Of a DNA stretch of 64,000 bases, positions 10,540 to 21,500 are shown piece after piece (within the stretch, counting starts at the first letter, position 1; the number at the start of each line of letters is the position of its first letter). The notes beneath the pieces are model-generated. The model was not told the DNA's origin. It ran no database searches and was given only the letters and a program-made list of their open reading frames with translations. The DNA is from Aquatica leii (lineage: Eukaryota; Arthropoda; Insecta; Coleoptera; Lampyridae). Both the position numbers and the translations under genes were made by a program. Location: positions 175,197,027 through 175,261,026 of the forward strand of contig CM069432.1 in the NCBI GenBank assembly GCA_035610365.1, written 5' to 3'.

Positions 10540-10931
10540 GGGGTCAAGGTCGTAGATAGGGGGTCAAGGTCGTAGACCAGGGACACTTGATGCGTAATAC
10601 AAGGGTGTGCAGCCAACGGCGACACCCGTTTTAGCCTCTCAGTGTCCAAGACCGTTCGCCCGTAGCTTCGGCTACATCCTGCAAGAGGTGACCCTGCTTT
10701 TGCAAAAGGCGACGGATCTAGGGGAGTAAACCCTGAATCAAAAATCCGCAACTCAAGGTGTTTGCCGTGCCGAGGGGTTCCCACAGTAGTGGGCGGCTCA
10801 GCGTTATGAGTCACGAACGGCTTCCCACCGGCATTGTTACGATACAGTAGTAACGTGGGGTTTGTCGGTGTCTTATCTTTTCTGTTATCCCCGTGGGCTG
10901 GCGGTAGCCGAAAAACGCAATTTTATGAATA
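10540..10931 (+). promoter_or_regulatory. 5' UTR of LINE copy 3, with a duplicated first 20 nt
   Basis: The conserved leader starts at 10,540 and restarts at 10,560: GGGGTCAAGGTCGTAGA is present twice in a row. The remaining leader carries the same helices as copy 2. A short overlapping upstream ATG lies at 10,925, out of frame with ORF1. Confidence 0.7.
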
Positions 10932-12242
10932 ATGTCTTCTGACGAATTGCCGAGCGGGATGGAGTCTGGGCAGGACTCCTTTCGGATCCCGCATAATCTG
11001 CCCAAGGATGGTGCGAGTAGTGGCACTCCCCATCCTTTTGGAGCCACACGACCATGCGTGAAAAAGGACGAGGAACCCACCTCGAAAAAAAAGGATAAAT
11101 CCACAGTGTGGAAGAAAACAACGGGCAGCGAGAAGGAGGATTATTTTCCCCGGTTCCTGCTGGTTGAAAGGTTGGAAGGCAATTTTGAAAAGGTTAGTCC
11201 TTTTTTAATTGCCAAACAATTATATGGTCTTATTGGCGAAACGAAAAACGTAAAAAAAGTGTCAAATGGTTTACTAGTAGAGTGCTCATCAAAGAAGCAA
11301 TCAAATTTGTTGTTGAGAACTGAGAAAATGGGAGACACAAACGTTAAAGTGTCAGAGCATAAGACACTAAATCTTTGTAAAGGGGTAGTCTATTGTGTAG
11401 ATTTTTTAAATAGCACATTAGAAGAAATTCAAGAAGGCTTGACACACGAAAATGTAGTAGAAGTTCGAAGAATTCAAACAAGAAGAAACGGACAAGTTAC
11501 AGATACTCCTAACCACATTTTAACTTTTAGAAGAGATAAATTACCAGTTACCATTAAAGGTGGTTTATACTCTTTAAGGGTAAGACCCTACATTCCTCCA
11601 CCTTTGCGGTGTTTTAGATGCCAGGTATTTGGTCATACCTCTACAAGGTGCGATAAATTACAAGTATGCGTTTGTGGTAAACCTTTGCATGAAGGAAAAG
11701 CATGCGATATACCGCTAAAATGCGTTAATTGTGAGGGTGAACATTCCGCACGTTCCAAAGAATGTCCGGTGTTCAAAAAAGAGATGCGGATACAAGAAAT
11801 TAAAACAATAAACAAGATCTCCTATTTCGAAGCGAAAAACCTCTTAAAAACATCTCCAGTTACGAGTACAAAGAGTTACTCGCAAGCGGTTATCGAAAAT
11901 CAGCTAGCACCAAACGTAACCCAAATCGTACAAGAAACTTTAAAGGTCGTGATACCAGAACTATCAAAAATCATACATAACGAGTTAAACAAAAAATTTC
12001 CTAGTGTAACAGCAGTGGAAAAATGGCAAGAGCCAGCGCCTAAACCACAACAATACCAAAATAATGCACAAACTATGTCAACATCTACGACGGAAACACA
12101 GGAAAAAAGAAAAAGAAGTGAAAGGCCCTCCATTACATCATCCGATGCAGGAGACGAGGATGAACTAGATATGTTGGTTAGCGCTGTGAGGAAAAAAAAA
12201 GGATGGCCGAAAGGGAAACCTCGAGGCTCTCAGAACAAATAA
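10932..12242 (+). CDS. LINE copy 3 ORF1 protein
   Basis: 436 aa. The RRM-like region is roughly residues 72-200. Knuckles are at 227-240 (CFRCQVFGHTSTRC), 246-258 (CVCGKPLHEGKAC) and 264-278 (CVNCEGEHSARSKEC). A Q/K/S-rich linker and the basic GWPKGKPRG end follow. The start ATG at 10,932 sits in the same context in copy 4. Open throughout. Confidence 0.92.
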   Translation: MSSDELPSGMESGQDSFRIPHNLPKDGASSGTPHPFGATRPCVKKDEEPTSKKKDKSTVWKKTTGSEKEDYFPRFLLVERLEGNFEKVSPFLIAKQLYGLIGETKNVKKVSNGLLVECSSKKQSNLLLRTEKMGDTNVKVSEHKTLNLCKGVVYCVDFLNSTLEEIQEGLTHENVVEVRRIQTRRNGQVTDTPNHILTFRRDKLPVTIKGGLYSLRVRPYIPPPLRCFRCQVFGHTSTRCDKLQVCVCGKPLHEGKACDIPLKCVNCEGEHSARSKECPVFKKEMRIQEIKTINKISYFEAKNLLKTSPVTSTKSYSQAVIENQLAPNVTQIVQETLKVVIPELSKIIHNELNKKFPSVTAVEKWQEPAPKPQQYQNNAQTMSTSTTETQEKRKRSERPSITSSDAGDEDELDMLVSAVRKKKGWPKGKPRGSQNK

Positions 12243-12969
12243 CCCCCGATACATTCATATCATTAATCATTTTAACAAATCTTACGTATATAAACGTTAG
12301 TCGATTTTATTCACACACTGTCGAGAGTTTTCGTACATCTTATTTATTTACTGATGTACACATCTGTGATATAAATGTTTGTTTGTTTTATACGTATAGA
12401 GTATGTCTTTTTTACAACATCTATTTATTTATTTATTTCTATGACTGTGATATATATGTGTGTTGGTCTTATATGTATATCGTTTGTCTTTTTTACATAG
12501 TTTATTTAGTTATATATCTATCTGACAACTATCTATATATCTGTGATATACATGTTGTTCCGTCTTGCTATTATTTACCGATCTGTGATATAAATGTTTG
12601 TTTGTTTTATACGTATAGAGTATGTCTTTTTTACAACATCTATTTATTTATTTATTTCTATGACTGTGATATATATGTGTGTTGGTCTTATATGTATATC
12701 GTTTGTCTTTTTTACATAGATTATTTAGTTATATATCTACCTGACAACTATCCATATATCTGTGATATACATGTTGTTTCGTCTTGCTATTATTTACCGA
12801 TCTGTGATATAAATGTTTGTTTGTCTTATACGTATAGAGCATGGTTTTTACAGATTTTATTTATTTATTTATTTATTTTTATAACTGTGATATACATGTT
12901 TGTCCGTTTAGTTATTTACGTATATGTTTGCTGCGTAAATACTATACAGTTACCTGTTAATATTTCAAA
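12243..12969 (+). repeat. Long ORF1-ORF2 spacer of LINE copy 3 with 219-bp tandem repeats
   Basis: 727 nt of T-rich DNA. A 219-bp unit beginning ATCTGTGATATAAATG starts at 12,362, 12,581 and 12,800 (about 2.6 units). Copy 4 has a different unit number, and copies 1 and 2 have spacers of only 214 and 253 nt. The open frame across the repeats (12,203-12,982) is a by-product of the repeated sequence and is not called as a gene. Confidence 0.8.
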
Positions 12970-15900
12970 GTGGAGAATATAATTCAATGGAATTGTAATG
13001 GACTAAAACAGCATCTTCCGGAGTTGCAACTATTAATCTCCCACCACGACCCGTTCTGTATTTGTTTACAAGAAACGCTCTTAAAACCTGACGAACATTT
13101 CAAATTAAATAACTTCAATGTTACAAGGCGAGAAGTCACTCCAAACCTCCGAGTAAGAGGAGGCGTGACTATCCTTACTAAAACGCTAATCCCATACACT
13201 CCAGTTAACATAAACACAAACCTGCAGGTAGTTGCTGTGCAAATATACAAACCTTTGTTCGTTACCATTTGCAACATATATTTACCTCCAGGCTCTAACT
13301 GGACACTTAACGAATTGAAGGCAATTGCGCAACAATTACCTAAGCCATTTGTGATGATGGGAGATTTCAACGCGCACTCGACTATATGGGGATCAAGCGC
13401 AACTAACATAAAGGGTCGCATTATAGAAGACTTGTTAGACCAGGAGAACTTAATACTTATTAATACTGGCGAGAACACACATTTTAGTTCTTTCACAGGA
13501 AACGAATCCGCCATAGATGTTACGATGTGCACACCTTCACTTGCACCAAAAATACACTGGTCTCCGTTGGATCAACTGCACTACAGCGATCACTACCCCA
13601 TCATTTTAGCTTTTAACATCCCAAAAGCTACGCTTTATGTTAAACAAAAATGGGTAATAAAAAAAGCAAATTGGTCAGGTTTTCAAACGACAGTTAAGAA
13701 GATAGGAATTACGGGCGATGTTGATGAAGATGTGGAAAAAATCACCAATGCTATCTTAGAAGCAGCAAATAAAAACATTCCAAAATCGAAAGGTCTTGTT
13801 AACCACAAAATAGTACCGTGGTGGAACCAAGATATCAAAAATAGTATACAAGCAAAAAAGAAGGCATTTAATCAATTTAAAAAACATCCTACCGAAAACA
13901 ATTTAATTGAATTTAAAAGAAAACGCGCGTATTCGCGTAATATTATTCTCCAAAGTAAAAAACTTTGTTGGCAAAACTACGTTTCGTCTATACAAATAAA
14001 TAGTTCGTCCGACGAAGCATGGAAAAAAATAAAAGCTATTTCAGGAAAATATAAACCAAACCCATTAACTCATATTAAAATAAACGACGAGGTTTACCAT
14101 GCTCCAATAGAAATAGCAGAGAAAATCGCGGACACTTTCGAAAATTCTAGCAGTAACGTGAATTATGAGGATAATTTTTTATATACAAAAACCCAGAAAG
14201 AGCGTACTAGCATAGATTTTTCCACTACAGACGAATACGAATACAACAAAAATTTTACATTCAAAGAATTAAAAGAGGCCCTTAAAAATTCTAAAGAATC
14301 AGCTCCCGGACAAGATCAAATAACATATTCGATGATAAAACACTTGCCCAATTACACTACACAGCAACTCTTACAAATCTATAATAACATCTGGACCAAT
14401 GGAACATACCCGAAATCGTGGAAAATGGCCATAATAATTCCAATATTAAAGCAAACAAAAAACCCCACTGATCCAAATAACTACAGACCCATATCTCTAA
14501 CTTCTTGCTTAAGCAAACTCTTGGAAAAAATGATTAATGTTTGCCTAACGTGGGTATTAACCAAATTCAATTTATTTAATAAGGAACAGACGGGAAGCCG
14601 AAGACACCACTCAACAACGGATGCCCTTGTGTATGTAGAAAATAATATCATAGACGCTTTTATTAAAAAGCAACATTTAATTGCGGTAACTTTTGACATA
14701 CACAAGGCATTCGATATGACGTGGAGGTACAATATAATACAAAAATTACACGCGTGGAATATCCGAGGCAACCTCCCACAATTCATCAAAGAGTTCCTTT
14801 CAGAAAGACTCTTTCAAGTCCAAGTTAAGCAACAACTATCCTCAGTACGAAAGTTAGAGAATGGAGTACCGCAAGGGTCTACACTAAGCGTTACACTATT
14901 CCTTATTGCAATGCAAACTCTTACGGAAAAGATTCCAGTCAACGTTAAATTTTCTGTTTACGTTGACGATTTAATAATATTCATAAATGGAACAGTAATA
15001 TCGACAATAGAAGTTCAACTTCAAACAGCAATCAACTGTTTAACGGCTAGAGCGGCTGAAATCGGTTTTATATTCGCCGAGAACAAAACGACTTGTATCG
15101 ACTTCTGTCGGTTGCGTACTCCACATGACCCTCCATCTTTAAACATTAATAAGAGCAAAATAAAAGTCGCGGATACAGTCAAATTTTTAGGAATCACGCT
15201 AGACAAGCATTTATATTGGAGCGAACACATAAAAAATCTAGAAACATCACTAAAAAAAGTGCTAAATCTATTAAAATGTATTTCAAATATAAACTGGGGT
15301 GCAGATAAAGCAACTCTACTAAATATCTTTAGAGCTCTTGTACTGAGCAAGATTGATTATGGATGCGTTGCGTATGGATCTGCAAGAAATAGTTTACTAA
15401 ACAAACTAAATACAATCTATAATACTGGACTTAGATTATTAACTGGCGCTTTCCGAACTAGTCCAGCCGCATCACTATCTAGTGTTGTTGGTTTGCTACC
15501 TCTTAAACATAGGCGCAATCTACAGCTAATAAAATACGCCATAAAAATAGTTAATAACAAAAAACATCTAAATTATGATATGTTTCATTTGGAAACCAAC
15601 AGTCAAGCCATCGAAATATACGAAAATAAGCCAACACATATAAAGCCAAGCAATATACGAGCACAAAAACTAGCCAAAGAATTAAATTTTAACTTAACGC
15701 CCATATCAACATGCCGTTATCGAGTTGAACCACCTTGGTTAAATAATAACATAGATAGCCAAAAGTTAAACCAGATAATGAAACAAGTAACTGCAAACGT
15801 GATTGACATATGGCAAAGAGAATGGAATGAAGCAATAACTCAATTGCGGGAAATAAAGCCTTCTGTCTTACCATGGAAATCCGTAAAAATTAGCAGGCGG

Positions 15901-16167
15901 CAAGAAGTAATAATCACGCGTCTTAGAATAGGACACACCAATTTAACATCGGGGTGGAGGTTAATAGGACGAGTAGAACCGTTGTGTGATCTATGCAAAG
16001 TGAAGTTAACTGTAAGGCATATACTAATAGAATGCGGCAAATATAAAAAAGTTAGAGAAAAAATTAATTTAGACAAAGAACTAGCAAGCGTCCTAAATAA
16101 TAAGCCGGAAAATCAAGAAAAAATTTTTGACTACTTGCAGGAGACTAACTTATTTAATAAAATATAA
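12970..16167 (+). CDS. LINE copy 3 ORF2: endonuclease-reverse transcriptase, no ATG start
   Basis: 1065 aa. The position of the ATG in copies 1 and 2 is GTG here, with an in-frame TAA at 12,958, so no ATG is available near the N-terminus. Motifs: IIQWNCNG at the start, GDFNAHSTIWGS, SDH at residues 206-208, SAPGQDQITYSM, FDIHKAFD at 575-582, GVPQGSTLSVTLF, YVDD at 664-667, and a C-terminal CDLCKVKLTVRHILIEC knuckle. RNase H is absent. The frame is otherwise whole, so catalytic function is plausible if a non-AUG start works. Confidence 0.9.
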   Translation: MENIIQWNCNGLKQHLPELQLLISHHDPFCICLQETLLKPDEHFKLNNFNVTRREVTPNLRVRGGVTILTKTLIPYTPVNINTNLQVVAVQIYKPLFVTICNIYLPPGSNWTLNELKAIAQQLPKPFVMMGDFNAHSTIWGSSATNIKGRIIEDLLDQENLILINTGENTHFSSFTGNESAIDVTMCTPSLAPKIHWSPLDQLHYSDHYPIILAFNIPKATLYVKQKWVIKKANWSGFQTTVKKIGITGDVDEDVEKITNAILEAANKNIPKSKGLVNHKIVPWWNQDIKNSIQAKKKAFNQFKKHPTENNLIEFKRKRAYSRNIILQSKKLCWQNYVSSIQINSSSDEAWKKIKAISGKYKPNPLTHIKINDEVYHAPIEIAEKIADTFENSSSNVNYEDNFLYTKTQKERTSIDFSTTDEYEYNKNFTFKELKEALKNSKESAPGQDQITYSMIKHLPNYTTQQLLQIYNNIWTNGTYPKSWKMAIIIPILKQTKNPTDPNNYRPISLTSCLSKLLEKMINVCLTWVLTKFNLFNKEQTGSRRHHSTTDALVYVENNIIDAFIKKQHLIAVTFDIHKAFDMTWRYNIIQKLHAWNIRGNLPQFIKEFLSERLFQVQVKQQLSSVRKLENGVPQGSTLSVTLFLIAMQTLTEKIPVNVKFSVYVDDLIIFINGTVISTIEVQLQTAINCLTARAAEIGFIFAENKTTCIDFCRLRTPHDPPSLNINKSKIKVADTVKFLGITLDKHLYWSEHIKNLETSLKKVLNLLKCISNINWGADKATLLNIFRALVLSKIDYGCVAYGSARNSLLNKLNTIYNTGLRLLTGAFRTSPAASLSSVVGLLPLKHRRNLQLIKYAIKIVNNKKHLNYDMFHLETNSQAIEIYENKPTHIKPSNIRAQKLAKELNFNLTPISTCRYRVEPPWLNNNIDSQKLNQIMKQVTANVIDIWQREWNEAITQLREIKPSVLPWKSVKISRRQEVIITRLRIGHTNLTSGWRLIGRVEPLCDLCKVKLTVRHILIECGKYKKVREKINLDKELASVLNNKPENQEKIFDYLQETNLFNKI

Positions 16168-16175
16168 AGAATCCA

Positions 16176-16205
16176 CCAGCTAATGACCATAGTCGTCGAT
16201 GCTGG
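16176..16205 (+). ncRNA. Conserved 3' stem-loop of LINE copy 3
   Basis: Outer stem CCAGC/GCTGG, TAAT and GAT linkers, inner stem GAC/GTC, loop CATAGTC. Same architecture as copies 1 and 2 with a third outer-stem sequence. Confidence 0.8.
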
Positions 16206-16236
16206 TAAAACAAAACAAAAAAAAAAAAAAATAATA

Positions 16237-16608
16237 GGGGTCAAGGTCGTAGACCAGGGACACTTGATGCGTAATACAAGGGTGTGCAGCCAACGGCGAC
16301 ACCCGTTTTAGCCTCTCAGTGTCCAAGACCGTTCGCCCGTAGCTTCGGCTACATCCTGCAAGAGGTGACCCTGCTTTTGCAAAAGGCGACGGATCTAGGG
16401 GAGTAAACCCTGAATCAAAAATCCGCAACTCAAGGTGTTTGCCGTGCCGAGGGGTTCCCACAGCAGTGGGCGGCTCAGCGTTATGAGTCACGAACGGCTT
16501 CCCACCGGCATTGTTACGATACAGTAGTAACGTGGGGTTTGTCGGTGTCTTATCTTTTCTGTTATCCCCGTGGGCTGGCGGTAGCCGAAAAACGCAATTT
16601 TATGAATA
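16237..16608 (+). promoter_or_regulatory. 5' UTR of LINE copy 4
   Basis: The same leader as copy 3 but without the 20-nt duplication. The first 225 nt match copy 2 with two differences by my count; beyond that the match to copy 2 falls sharply. Confidence 0.7.
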
Positions 16609-17919
16609 ATGTCTTCTGACGAATTGCCGAGCGGGATGGAGTCTGGGCAGGACTCCTTTCGGATCCCGCATAATCTGCCCAAGGATGGTGCGAGTAGTGG
16701 CACTCCCCATCCTTTTGGAGCCACACGACCATGCGCGAAAAAGGACGAGGATCCCACCTCGAAAAAAAAGGATAAATCCACAGTGTGGAAGAAAACAACG
16801 GGCAGCGAGAAGGAGGATTATTTTCCCCGGTTCCTGCTGGTTGAAAGGTTGGAAGGCAATTTTGAAAAGGTTAGTCCTTTTTTAATTGCCAAACAATTAT
16901 ATGGTCTTATTGGCGAAACGAAAAACGTAAAAAAAGTGTCAAATGGTTTACTAGTAGAGTGCTCATCAAAGAAGCAATCAAATCTGTTGTTGAGAACTGA
17001 GAAAATGGGAGACACAAACGTTAAAGTGTCAGAGCATAAGACACTAAATCTTTGTAAAGGGGTAGTCTATTGTGTAGATTTTTTAAATAGCACATTAGAA
17101 GAAATTCAAGAAGGCTTGACACACGAAAATGTAGTAGAAGTTCGAAGAATTCAAACAAGAAGAAACGGACAAGTTACAGATACTCCTAACCACATTTTAA
17201 CTTTTAGAAGAGACAAATTACCAGTTACCATTAAAGGTGGTTTATACTCTTTAAGGGTAAGACCCTACATTCCTCCACCTTTGCGGTGTTTTAGATGCCA
17301 GGTTTTTGGTCATACCTCTACAAGGTGCGATAAATTACAAGTATGCGTTTGTGGTAAACCTTTGCATGAAGGAAAAGCATGCGATATACCGCTAAAATGC
17401 GTTAATTGTGAGGGTGAACATTCCGCACGTTCCAAAGAATGTCCGGTGTTCAAAAAAGAGATGCGGATACAAGAAATTAAAACAATAAACAAGATCTCCT
17501 ATTTCGAAGCGAAAAACCTCTTAAAAACATCTCCAGTTACGAGTACAAAGAGTTACTCGCAAGCGGTTACCGAAAATCAGCTAACACCAAACGTAACCCA
17601 AATCGTGCAAGAAACTTTAAAGGTCGTGATACCAGAACTATCAAAAATCATACATAATGAGTTAAACAAAAAATTTCCTAGTGTAACAGCAGTGGAAAAA
17701 TGGCAAGAGCCAGCGCCTAAACCACAACAATCTCAAAATAATACACAAACTTTGTCAACATCTACAGCGGAAACACAGGAAAAAAGGAAAAGAAGCGAAA
17801 GGCCCTCCATTACATCATCCGATGCAGGAGACGAGGATGAACTAGATATGTTGGTTAGCGCTGTGAGGAAAAAAAAAGGAAGGCCGAAAGGGGAGCCTCG
17901 CGGCTCTCAGAACAAATAA
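16609..17919 (+). CDS. LINE copy 4 ORF1 protein
   Basis: 436 aa, differing from copy 3 ORF1 at only about a dozen residues. The three knuckles are unchanged. The conserved C-terminal GWPKGKPRG reads GRPKGEPRG here, the only copy with this change. Open throughout. Confidence 0.92.
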   Translation: MSSDELPSGMESGQDSFRIPHNLPKDGASSGTPHPFGATRPCAKKDEDPTSKKKDKSTVWKKTTGSEKEDYFPRFLLVERLEGNFEKVSPFLIAKQLYGLIGETKNVKKVSNGLLVECSSKKQSNLLLRTEKMGDTNVKVSEHKTLNLCKGVVYCVDFLNSTLEEIQEGLTHENVVEVRRIQTRRNGQVTDTPNHILTFRRDKLPVTIKGGLYSLRVRPYIPPPLRCFRCQVFGHTSTRCDKLQVCVCGKPLHEGKACDIPLKCVNCEGEHSARSKECPVFKKEMRIQEIKTINKISYFEAKNLLKTSPVTSTKSYSQAVTENQLTPNVTQIVQETLKVVIPELSKIIHNELNKKFPSVTAVEKWQEPAPKPQQSQNNTQTLSTSTAETQEKRKRSERPSITSSDAGDEDELDMLVSAVRKKKGRPKGEPRGSQNK

Positions 17920-18508
17920 CCCCCGATACATTCACATCATTAATCATTTTAACAAATTTTACGTATATAAACGTTAGTCGATTTTATACACACACTGTCG
18001 ATAGTTTCCGTACATCTTATTTATTTACTGATGTACACATCTGTGATATAAATGTTTGTTTGTTTTATACGTATAGAGTATGTCTTTTTTACAACATCTA
18101 TTTATTTATTTATTTCTATGACTGTGATATATATGTGTGTTGGTCTTATATATATATCGTTTGTCTTTTTTACAACATCTATTTATTTATTTATTTCTAT
18201 GACTGTGATATATATGTGTGTTGGTCATATATGTATATCGTTTGTCCTTTTTACATAGTTTATTTAGTTATATATCTACCTGACAACTATCTATATATCT
18301 GTGATATACATGTTGTTTCGTCTTGCTATTATTTACCGATCTGTGATATAAATGTTTGTTTGTCTTATACGTATAGAGTATGGTTTTTACAGATTTTGTT
18401 TATTTATTTATCTATTTTAATAACTGTGATATACATGTTTGTCCGTTTAGTTATTTACGTATATGTTTGCTGCGTAAATACTATACAGTTACCTATTAAT
18501 ATTTCAAA
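17920..18508 (+). repeat. ORF1-ORF2 spacer of LINE copy 4 with rearranged repeats
   Basis: 589 nt. ATCTGTGATATAAATG starts at 18,039 and 18,339, with an internal duplication of about 81 bp in the first unit. It has fewer units than copy 3, showing that repeat number changes between sister copies. Confidence 0.75.
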
Positions 18509-21500
18509 GTGGAGAATATAATTCAATGGAATTGTAATGGGCTAAAACAACATCTTCCGGAGTTGCAACTATTAATCTCCCACCACGACCCGTTCTGTAT
18601 TTGTTTACAAGAAACGCTCTTAAAACCTGACGAACATTTCAAATTAAATAACTTCAATGTTACAAGGCGAGAAGTCACCCCAAACCTCCGAGTAAGAGGA
18701 GGCGTGACTATCCTTACTAAAACGCTAGTCCCATACACTCCAGTTAACATAAACACAAACCTGCAGGTAGTTGCTGTGCAAATATACAAACCTTTGTTCG
18801 TTACCATTTGTAACATATATTTACCTCCAGGCTCTAACTGGACTCTAAACGAATTGAAGGCAATTGCGCAACAATTACCTAAGCCATTTGTGATGATGGG
18901 AGATTTCAACGCGCACTCGACTATATGGGGATCAAGCGCAACTAACATAAAGGGTCGCATTATAGAAGACTTGTTAGACCAGGAGAACTTAATACTTGTT
19001 AATACTGGCGAGAACACACATTTTAGTTCCTTCACAGGAAACGAATCCGCCATAGATATAACAATGTGCACACCTTCACTTGCACCAAAAATACACTGGT
19101 CTCCGTTGGATCAACTGCACTACAGCGATCACTACCCCATCATTTTAGCTTTTAACATCCCAAAAGCTACCCTTTATGTTAAACAAAAATGGGTAATAAA
19201 AAAAGCAGATTGGGCAGGTTTTCAAACGAATGTTAAGAAGATAAGAATTTCCGCCGATGATGATGAAGATCTGGAAAAAATCACCAATGCTATCTTAGAA
19301 GGAGCAAATAAAAACATTCCAAAATCGAAAGGTGTTGTTAACCACAAAATAGTACCGTGGTGGAACCAAGAAGTCAAAGATAGTATACAAGCAAAAAAGA
19401 AGGCATTTAATCAATTTAAAAAACATCCTACCGAAAACAATTTAATTGAATTTAAAAGAAAACGCGCGTTTTCGCGTAATATTATTCTCCAAAGTAAAAA
19501 ACTTTGTTGGCAAAACTACGTTTCGTCTATACAAATAAATAGTTCGTCCGACGAAGCATGGAAAAAAATAAAAGCTATTTCAGGAAAATATAAACCAAAC
19601 CCATTAACTCATATTAAAATAAACGACGAGGTTTACCATGCTCCAATAGAAATAGCAGAAAAAATCGCGGACACTTTCGAAAATTCTAGCAGTAACGTGA
19701 ATTATGAGGATAATTTTTTATATACGAAAACCCAGAAAGAGCGTACTAGCATAGATTTTTCCACTACAGACGAATACGAATATAACAAAAATTTTACATT
19801 CAAAGAATTAAAAGAGGCCCTTAAAAATTCTAAAGAATCAGCTCCCGGACAAGACCAAATAACATATTCGATGATAAAACACTTGCCCAATTACACTACA
19901 CAGCAACTCTTACAAATCTATAACAACATCTGGACCAATGGAACATACCCGAAATCGTGGAAAATGGCCATAATAATTCCAATATTAAAGCAAACAAAAA
20001 ACCCCACTGATCCAAATAACTACAGACCCATATCTCTAACTTCTTGCTTAAGCAAACTCTTGGAAAAAATGATTAATAGTCGCCTAACGTGGGTATTAAC
20101 CAAATTCAATTTATTTAATAAGGAACAGACGGGAAGCCGAAGACACCACTCAACAACTGATGCCCTTGTGTATGTAGAAAATAATATCATAGACGCTTTT
20201 ATTAAAAAACAACATTTAATTGCAGTAATTTTTGACATACACAAGGCATTCGATATGACGTGGAGGTACAATATAATACAAAAATTACATGCGTGGAATA
20301 TCCGAGGCAACCTCCCACAATTCATCAAAGAGTTCCTTTCAGAAAGACTTTTTCAAGTACAAGTTAGGCAACAACTTTCCTCAGTACGAAAGTTAGAGAA
20401 TGGGGTACCGCAAGGGTCTACACTAAGCGTCACACTATTCCTTATTGCAATGCAAACTCTTACGGAAAAGATTCCAGTCAACGTAAAGTTTTCTGTTTAC
20501 GTTGACGATTTAATAATATTCATAAGCGGAACAGTAATGTCGACAATAGAAGTCCAACTTCAAACAGCAATCAACTGTTTAACGGCTAGAGCGGCTGAAG
20601 TCGGTTTCATATTCGCCGAGAATAAAACAACTTGTATTGACTTTTGTCGGTTGCGTACTCCACATGACCCTCCATGTTTAAACATTAATAAGAGCGAAAT
20701 AAAAGTTGCGGATACAGTCAAATTTTTAGGAGTTACGCTAGACAAGCGTTTGCATTGGAGCGAACACATAAAAAATCTAGAAACATCACTAAAAAAAGTG
20801 CTAAATCTTTTAAAATGTATTTCAAATACAAACTGGGGTGCAGATAAAGCAACTCTATTAAATATCTTTAGAGCTCTTGTGTTGAGCAAAATTGATTATG
20901 GATGCGTTGCTTATGGATCGGCCAGAAAGAGTTTACTAAATAAGCTAAATACAATCTATAATACGGGACTCAGATTAGTAACTGGCGCTTTTCGAACTAG
21001 TCCAGCCGCATCACTATCTAGTGTTGTTGGTTTGCTACCTCTCGAGCATAGGCGCAATCTACAGCTATTAAAATACGCCATAAAAATAGTTAATAATAAA
21101 AAACACCTAAACTATAATATGTTTCATTTAGATAACAACAGTCAAGACTTCGAAATTTACGAAAATAAGCCAACACATATAAAGCCAAGCAATATACGTG
21201 CACAAAAACTAGCCAACGAATTAAATTTTAACTTAACGCCCATATCAACATGTCGTTATCGAGCTGAACCACCTTGGTTAAATAATAACATAGATAGCCA
21301 AAAGTTAAACCAGATAATGAAACAAGTAACTGCAAACGTGATTGACATATGGCAAAGAGAATGGAATGAAGCAATAACTCAATTGCGGGAAATAAAGCCT
21401 TCTGTCTTGCCATGGAATCCCGTAAAAATTAGCAGGCGGCAAGAAGTAATAATCACGCGTCTTAGAATAGGACACACCAATTTAACATCGGGGTGGAGGT

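Larger units (their letters stand above)
10540..16236 (+). mobile_element. I-superfamily LINE, copy 3 (full length, RNase H-less)
   Basis: A 5.7-kb element with 5' UTR, ORF1, a long repeat-bearing spacer, ORF2, a 3' stem-loop and a short A15-TAATA tail. It is nearly identical to copy 4. The first 20 nt of its 5' end occur twice in tandem. Confidence 0.92.

Noticed and set aside
12203-12982. 259-codon open frame, Tyr/Ile/Val-rich with internal repeats
   Set aside because: It arises from the 219-bp DNA tandem repeat in the LINE spacer; unit number and frame differ in copy 4 and nothing like it exists in copies 1 and 2.
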